From the NCBI RefSeq assembly GCF_001653235.2, contig NC_035793.1, positions 4,774,001 to 4,838,000 on the forward strand: a stretch of DNA of 64,000 bases. The letters run 5' to 3'. A program made the position numbers and the translations under genes. The stretch's first letter is position 1, and every line of letters begins with the position of its first letter. Source of the DNA: Pochonia chlamydosporia 170. Lineage: Eukaryota > Ascomycota > Sordariomycetes > Hypocreales > Clavicipitaceae. Of this stretch, positions 58,155-64,000 are shown in pieces. The notes below the pieces were generated by a model, which saw only the letters and a program-made list of their open reading frames with translations, had not been told where the DNA came from and searched no databases.

Positions 58155-59227
58155 ATGCGTTCCACAACTATGTACATGGCCCTGGTGGCCTTTTCTTCCA
58201 GCCTTGTTAACGCCCACGGCAAGCCCACGACTGCTGTACGTCAATAAAAGATAAAAAAAAAAGACAAGTCCCCGCCTTGCAAAAATCACGTTATTCCTAA
58301 CAAAGCCTCTTTAGACCGGAAACGCTGGCGGCGTCTCCCGAGCGCTGGGCCTTCTACCCGAAGGCTCGGTGCCCGACACGGGTCCCAACAAATTGACTGA
58401 GGTCGACACGCCCGTTTTTGGTAACAAAAAAATCGCTTCCAAGGGCCTGGGCAAGACCGCTGGCGGCGGTACCATCAGGCTCGCCGACGCAGCCAAGAGT
58501 ATCCAGGCCGCTGGTGGTGATCCTGCCAAGATCACCCCAGGCGGACAGCTCAGCTTCACTTGGCAAACTGTGACTTCTGTATGTGCAGATTCCAAGATAC
58601 CGGTTTCCTATTCCCAAACAAACCAGACATGTTGTCCTTGCTTACCTTGATGACAGGACGGCGGTGGCCCAATCCGGGCTCTGTGCAACACGGAAGCAAA
58701 AGACGATTTTACCAAGAACTCGGTCGAGCTTACAATACAACAGAATGTCCCAGGCAAGAACGGAAATGTTAAGCCAGGAGCAAACGCCAGCAAGCAGCTA
58801 CCGGCTGGCTTTTCGGCGAAGGGAAAAAAGCAGGCCAAAAGGGGCGTGGCAGACGGAATTGATGAATTGTTTGGTCGCTACATTGGGAGGCGAGCCGTCA
58901 ACGTCAACGATAAAACGGTGAGTGGCATCGTCGCTTTTGTGAGATTGAGAAGTAAACTAATTGTGCCACGTTCCCCTACAACAGAACGTCGTGGCCACGG
59001 CTCCCCCCGACATGACCTGTAATGGAGTGATTGGCACCAATACTGGGATGTGTCTATGCAAGATTGCCAATAGTAACAATGCTGGTCCGTTTGGTGGTGT
59101 TATGCCTGTTCAGATGGTCTCTGGCACAGGCAATTCAACTGGAGGCGCTCCCGCTGGAGGCGCTCCCGCTGGAGGCGCTCCCGCTGGAAAGGCAGCAGCC
59201 AAAGGCAAATCCGCCAACAAGGTCTAG
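58155..59227 (+). CDS. gEgh16/Gas1/MAS3-like secreted appressorium-associated protein
   Basis: Four exons, 58155-58235, 58315-58578, 58657-58917 and 58985-59227, give 282 residues; introns of 79, 78 and 67 bp are all in phase 0. The signal peptide ends NAHG, which exposes an N-terminal His as in this family. The core shows TGNAGGVSRALGLL, KIASKGLGKTAGGGTI, GGQLSFTWQTVTSDGGGP and MTCNGVIGTNTGMCLC. Family members are expressed in plant- and insect-pathogenic fungi during appressorium-linked penetration; their biochemical role is unknown. The C-terminus ends in three exact GGAPA repeats and a basic KAAAKGKSANK tail. It is flanked by AT-rich DNA. Signal peptide and exon phases support an intact gene. 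Confidence 0.92.
59140..59189 (+). repeat. Three-copy 15-bp coding repeat (GGAPA)
   Basis: GGAGGCGCTCCCGCT occurs three times in tandem, followed by GGAAAGGCA. It codes Gly-Gly-Ala-Pro-Ala units near the C-terminus of the gEgh16-like protein and is a likely length-variable tract. Confidence 0.9.
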
Positions 59228-60807
59228 TCTTCGAAAATTGGCTGAAACCGTGTCCTTGCTAGTTGGCATGCGTAAATCAATACTGGTATTGTCAGCTGTG
59301 GCGACTTTTATCTACACGGAGGTTCGGCGAAAGTCGCAGGGTCCATCGTTAGCTACTATTAGAAGATGACCTTTTGCTCACCTTTTAAATTTACCAAGTC
59401 TCGCCTTTATAATCATGTTTGTTAGCAGGTGTATTTCACCAATTACAATGTTCCTCGCGGGTGCCTTGTGTGCTGGCCACCCGCAAACTCGCCTCATCAA
59501 GTGCCACATGGGGGCCTTGTTCAACCGTCCTTTTCTATCATTGATGCCGGATTCCTGGTCAGACACCTAGATACAGGAGCTACCATGTGTCTGGACTCTG
59601 GAGGAAGCGGAGGCTTCTCTGGTATTGTCAACACAACGATACTGACCATACTTACCAACCAGACACCAGCAGATATAAATGTCGCCTTGGCCGCTCTTTA
59701 GCAACACGCTGCTACTCTTCTCGTTCCTGCCCTTCGATTTTGCTTATTTTGCTTCTGTTGACCATAGCCGCACACGCGAGAGTGAGTACCGGTAAATCCA
59801 AGTTGTACGAAAACCATATTTCACTAGAAGGTCCGCCCCGTGTGAATTTAGGCGTCGACAGAACTACTCTACATCTGCATGGAGAGGCTCGCAACACTTT
59901 TACACCTGCATGGTAACTGAACTAGAAGATGTTAGAGCTTATAATGTATAACTCTCTTTTTATCTAGCTTTACTAATAGCTCTTTATAGCTTAGCTAGCT
60001 TTATGATTATATATATCTTACTTCATCTAGGTTACCTCTTTACGTGCTCTCTTGTGAGATTATTTGCTTGTTGTTATCTAGCTCTCCCTTTCTCTGTCTC
60101 TCGACCTCACACAGCTTCTGGCACCACTGTGGCAGCTTTTTAAGATTCTCCAAACACAAACGTGGGAATAGCACCTGCCGGCTGAAGACTCTGGCGTGTT
60201 TCAGCGATATCAAGATCTTGTCTCCATTCCTGTCCAAATTTGAACGGCTGAGGGTGATTACTTGCTGAAGGGGCTTCATTCTTCGGTTCGAAACTGTTGC
60301 GTGTCATAGATGCCGCATCAGCATCTTCTGCCACCTCGGCTTTCACGATATTCGGTGTCATGTCCGGTCAATAGAATAGATCGTCTATGACATTTTGCAG
60401 GGTAAAGAAGACTTTGCACTCCCAGAAAGTATGTTGACTATGTAATAGTATCGTTGCGATGCTATCACTGGTAGCTGCGTTAGACAGGTGGAGAGCTGTG
60501 GAGAAACCAAGAAGGCAGCTGGCATGGGCATGTCATGCTTAGCCTAATTTCCGAGGAGAGATGCATTACAATCAGAATCAAGTTGATTCATTATCAGTTC
60601 TTTTAACTGAGAGTTCCTCCAGACTTTCTATGCTTATGTGATTCTTCTAAACAATCTTGGGGAGAGCGAGAGGTTGCCCAGGGTATCCAAGAACATCTCG
60701 TTCAATATATATCTACATTGCCAAACTATATATGTACAGGGTGCGTCTCTAAATCGACTGAAAAATAGGGAAACTGTGCTCACTCTGCGTCCCAGATGGT
60801 TCTCCCA
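59228..60807. other. 1.6-kb region with short unassigned frames
   Basis: A plus-strand frame at 59429-59701 and minus-strand frames at 60040-60361 are open but resemble no family I know, and I find no joinable introns. AT-rich words dominate near 59940-60010. No gene is supported. Confidence 0.45.
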
Positions 60808-63181
60808 TCACTGAGCAAAATCTGTATTATCAAACTCCCCACTTACCGCTCTCTGTCGGTGTTCATGATTTGCCCCATGTTGGTTGGGAATAGCAAAATC
60901 ATCGGCGTTATGGGTGCTGCCATTGCCACCGTGTAAAACATGTGTCTCCATGGCCTGCCAGGACATGTAAATGGTCTCGTGGAGGAGGATAAGCCCGCCA
61001 CGATTGGCCCCGGAAGACGCCTCCGCGACTGGTAGATCCTCATCGCCCACAGCCCGAGGCTTCTTTTTCTCGGCTTGATCGAATTCCAGTTCACACACGT
61101 AAACAAACTCCTTGTGACCCATGTAGCTCCTGTATTTCGCAATGGCCACAAATCCAAGAAACCAGACAGCAGAGAAAGCCAGTACACACCACGAGATAAC
61201 CGGTACTACGTACCACTCGACCGAGGAAGATCCCGATGGCGGCACCCAGTTCATTATGATTGGATAGAGGCTCCCTGCGAGGTAAAGCGTTGCACAGAAG
61301 ATGCCAACATTTGGATTGACGGTGCCCTTGATCATTTGTGCCCAAGTCTTTTGGATTGAAGGCTGGTCGGGGACATGGTTGTGATTTCGTGTTTGGACTG
61401 GTTCTGTCGGTGGCGGGCCTCGGAAATGCAAAATCAGGATGCCAAGGGCGAGGAAGAAACCGAACCAAGCTGCTATTATGTAGGTGAAGATTCTAAAAAG
61501 TATGTTGTAAGCGTTGCTGACAGCCATCTTCCATGTAGCGAGAATAAGAACTAGGCAGCTGAGAAAGTGGAGGAGCAGAGCGCCGACTGGCGTTTTCTCG
61601 CTATGGTTGGCAGGATTGAGAAACCGAATGATACAACCAGGAGAATTCTGCCTGCCACCCTCGAGCCACGTCACAAGCTTGCCAAGACTGAAGTCCTTGT
61701 TCTTTGCGAAAAACTTGGCAAAGGGAATAAAACCCTGCTTCGCAATTTCCTGCTTCATTCGAGCGGCGGTATATGTCCAGACGACGACATTGCCAAATGA
61801 TGAGATGGCAAGAAACGCGTTGACCGTTTGCTGGCCACGGCTATCCGACTTAAACACTCTCTTGAAGAATTCTTGAGCCACATTATTGGCCACCTGAGCG
61901 TCTGCCGGGACGATAATCATCTAAATGTCTAGCAAGTTAGCCACTGACACAAACATAAATTCGTGGCACGGAAGAATCGCACATAACAAATGTTGACACC
62001 CACGTAGAGCACGGATACGATGCCCATACCCCACCACATAGATCTGGGAAGGTTCTTTCGCGGATTTTTGATTTCTCCTAGCACCTGGGGCAACAGTTAG
62101 TCATATTCTACGAATTCAGAAGGGGACGGGGAGAAGAGAGGCATGACGTGACTTACATAGCTTGGTTGATCGAAACCAAAAAAGGCAAAAACTACTTCCA
62201 GTCAGTTTTAAATATCTCTTTGCGTGGGACAAGATGCGATGACAACTCACTAACGGAGAGGAATGCTTGAGGAGCCCCAACGGTTTCATCATTAGCAGTT
62301 GGAGCAGTGTCTTTCACGTTGCCAACCTTGTCCTGCAGGAGGGCACTTATACCATCCCGCCGGCCAGCCACCACCCATGTAGCAATGATGATGAAAACTA
62401 AAATCAAGGTTTTGATAATGGCAAAGACATTGTTGAGCAGGATACCACCACGTCGAGAGAAGGCGTGGATAAAGCAGGTGACTGCTGCAATTACAATTGC
62501 AATTCCACGGATGACCTCCTGGTTAAGTTCGAAGTCTTTTTTGTCGGGGTTTGCAATCTGCATAAGATGCACAGCGCAGTCGATGCAGTTACTGGCCATG
62601 TTTCCAACAAGGATGAAACTGATGCCAAATAGGACGCCACTCAACAGAACTGTGCCCTTTTTGTAACTGGGCCATGGGAAGACATATTGAAGATAGTGCA
62701 GCTCTCCTCCTGATCGAGGAACTGACTGCTCTACTCCATCGATAACGTAACGCGGCACATTCAGTCCGTACTCAAGAAAAACGTGTGCGCCTGAGAGGCC
62801 GTAGATGCAACCACAGACCCAGACGAGAATGGCAAGTCCGGGGCTGCCAACACCTTTCATTACGTCGCGAGGACCATTAAAAATTCCGGTCCCTTTGCTA
62901 ATAGTCTTAGTCTCAGGCAGTATCTATTTAGGTGCCAACACTTGGTTACGGAGCAGGGAAGGTGACATACCTATGGTTCGGTTTATCAAAAGGCATGTCA
63001 CATCGACAAAGGTCAAACGGAATGGCTCTTCTGGAGTTCTGGTGACGAAGCGACCTTTGTCGACGGGCATGTTAATCACATCTGCTAAGGCATTTTGCAT
63101 TTCCCTATCGTCGTGACTTGATCGCCCCCCAACATTCTGCCGGTGAGCGTGGTCATCATTGCCAGAGGATAGGGCATTCAT
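60808..63181 (-). CDS. Amino acid permease, APC superfamily, LAT/methionine-permease type
   Basis: This is a plasma-membrane transporter of the L-type (Mup1-like) branch. Five exons, 63181-62971, 62892-62251, 62191-62157, 62084-61983 and 61920-60808, give 700 residues; introns of 78, 59, 72 and 61 bp join in frame. The start ATG at 63181 is followed by a hydrophilic cytosolic tail, then TM1 with the substrate-site segment NRTIGTGIFNGP formed across the first splice. FAFFGFDQPSYVLGEIKNP spans exons 3 and 4 and is the conserved TM6 region. About 11-12 hydrophobic segments follow, and the C-terminal tail is long and hydrophilic (from about residue 600), as expected of transporters regulated by ubiquitin-linked endocytosis. 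Methionine or large neutral amino acids are likely substrates, but the sequence does not prove it. Confidence 0.9.
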
Positions 63182-64000
63182 GTTGTAACTGTTCGGTCTG
63201 GTCAACTAGGAGGCAACATAGATGGTCTTGCTGGCAAAGTTGCCGCGACCGTAGGAATTGGGCTGACAAAGTGGGCAGCAACAACAAAAAAGCAGAGAAT
63301 ACAAACCTTTACGTTTATTAATATGCAAAGCCCTTGGTAACGGGGGTACGGAGGTACCAATTCTCCTGCCACTGCTGATGGGATGGGGCCATAATCTGCC
63401 CTGTAAGGCGACCAGCGCCACTAAAGAGAACAAGGCTGTCATAAAAGCAAGAGAGTAACTGCACGGCGAAAATGCTTCGTCGATCATCACAGAATGATGC
63501 TAGGTGCAACGCAATGAGGCTGTCACCCTGAGGCTTGGCGGCTGCGGGAAACCTGGGCATCACATTCATTTCGTATGCACTGGATAAGCACCGGCGCTCC
63601 ACCCACAAGGGTGGGATGAAGTCGACGTTGTCTTCTCACAAGACAAAGAGCAATAGAAGTCTGGCTTCTGTCTCAGTGGCTTGGCTAGTGAGCGGCGGAG
63701 TATGTTGTGAGCCGCTGTTGTGAGACGCGCCATAGCAGAAATGCAGTTTAGCGCATCTGCAGCTAGCGGACAGAGGAAACAAAAATCGTAATGATTGGGC
63801 ACAGTTCTGGTATATTTCGGGACGATCCGTTCCCCCGTCGAATTAGGAATAAGGCTTACGCCCTCCCGTCCGGGGTTGCGGTTCGATGGGTTGTGCGATG
63901 GGTGCGTGAAGTTGACAAGGACTGAGCAGTCGAGGTTTTGGCTCCGACAACCTTGGAGGTTCTTGGGCTCATAGGACCTTTTCAATGTCAGCCTCACTTC
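63182..64000. other. Right flank, upstream of the permease
   Basis: This holds the permease promoter. A minus-strand frame at 63566-63997 runs close to the window end but has no recognisable domain. I see no gene. Confidence 0.5.

Noticed and set aside
59429..59701. 90-codon frame after the gEgh16-like gene
   Set aside because: No recognisable domain, no good start context and no joinable exons.
63566..63997. 143-codon minus-strand frame at the window edge
   Set aside because: No domain, signal or homologous motif can be seen, and it overlaps the permease upstream region.

Overview
This is nuclear DNA of a filamentous ascomycete, most likely a sordariomycete and probably of the order Hypocreales. 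The genes carry short introns (about 48-94 bp) with GTRAGT-like donors, CTRAC-like branch sites and YAG acceptors. The gene content is fungal: OST48/Wbp1, Isy1, the small NADH dehydrogenase 9.5 kDa subunit, a BEACH protein, a cerevisin-type subtilase, a GH18 chitinase, a Gas1/MAS3-like (gEgh16) protein and a secreted CAP protein. I cannot name the species. Exon borders were read by eye from frame continuity and splice consensus; no alignment or RNA evidence was available.

Layout. 1-3.6 kb is gene-poor, with a degenerate three-unit repeat. 3.6-9.4 kb holds a DDX60-like Ski2-type helicase that reads through all helicase motifs but carries at least three disabling changes, so it is probably a recent pseudogene. 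10.1-29.4 kb is a conserved core block: a disordered protein, Isy1, a GH18 protein, OST48, the complex I 9.5 kDa subunit, and an 8-kb BEACH-domain gene with seven exons. 30.3-31.8 kb is an SRPK-like kinase with broken frame. 34.4-42.9 kb holds a vacuolar-type subtilisin, a long serine-rich disordered protein, a PAF-acetylhydrolase-like hydrolase and a small three-exon conserved protein. 43.3-46.9 kb holds an AIG1/GIMAP-like GTPase and a hypothetical protein ending in a glycine-zipper-like membrane hairpin.

46.9-60.8 kb is an accessory island. Long AT-rich stretches without genes separate short genes: a secreted CAP protein, a GXWXG/DUF4334 protein, a broken SnoaL/NTF2-like gene, a dead remnant resembling a SLIP-GC-type GTPase, a secreted six-cysteine protein, and the gEgh16-family protein. 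60.8-63.2 kb encodes an APC/LAT-type amino acid permease.

How the parts relate. The core block is housekeeping: splicing, N-glycosylation, respiration and membrane traffic. The accessory block mixes host- or surface-facing secreted proteins with decaying GTPase, kinase and helicase genes, as seen in fast-evolving compartments of fungal genomes. The best candidates for something new are the GTPase/glycine-zipper pair, the six-cysteine secreted protein, and the GH18 protein whose catalytic motif has Asn in place of an Asp.
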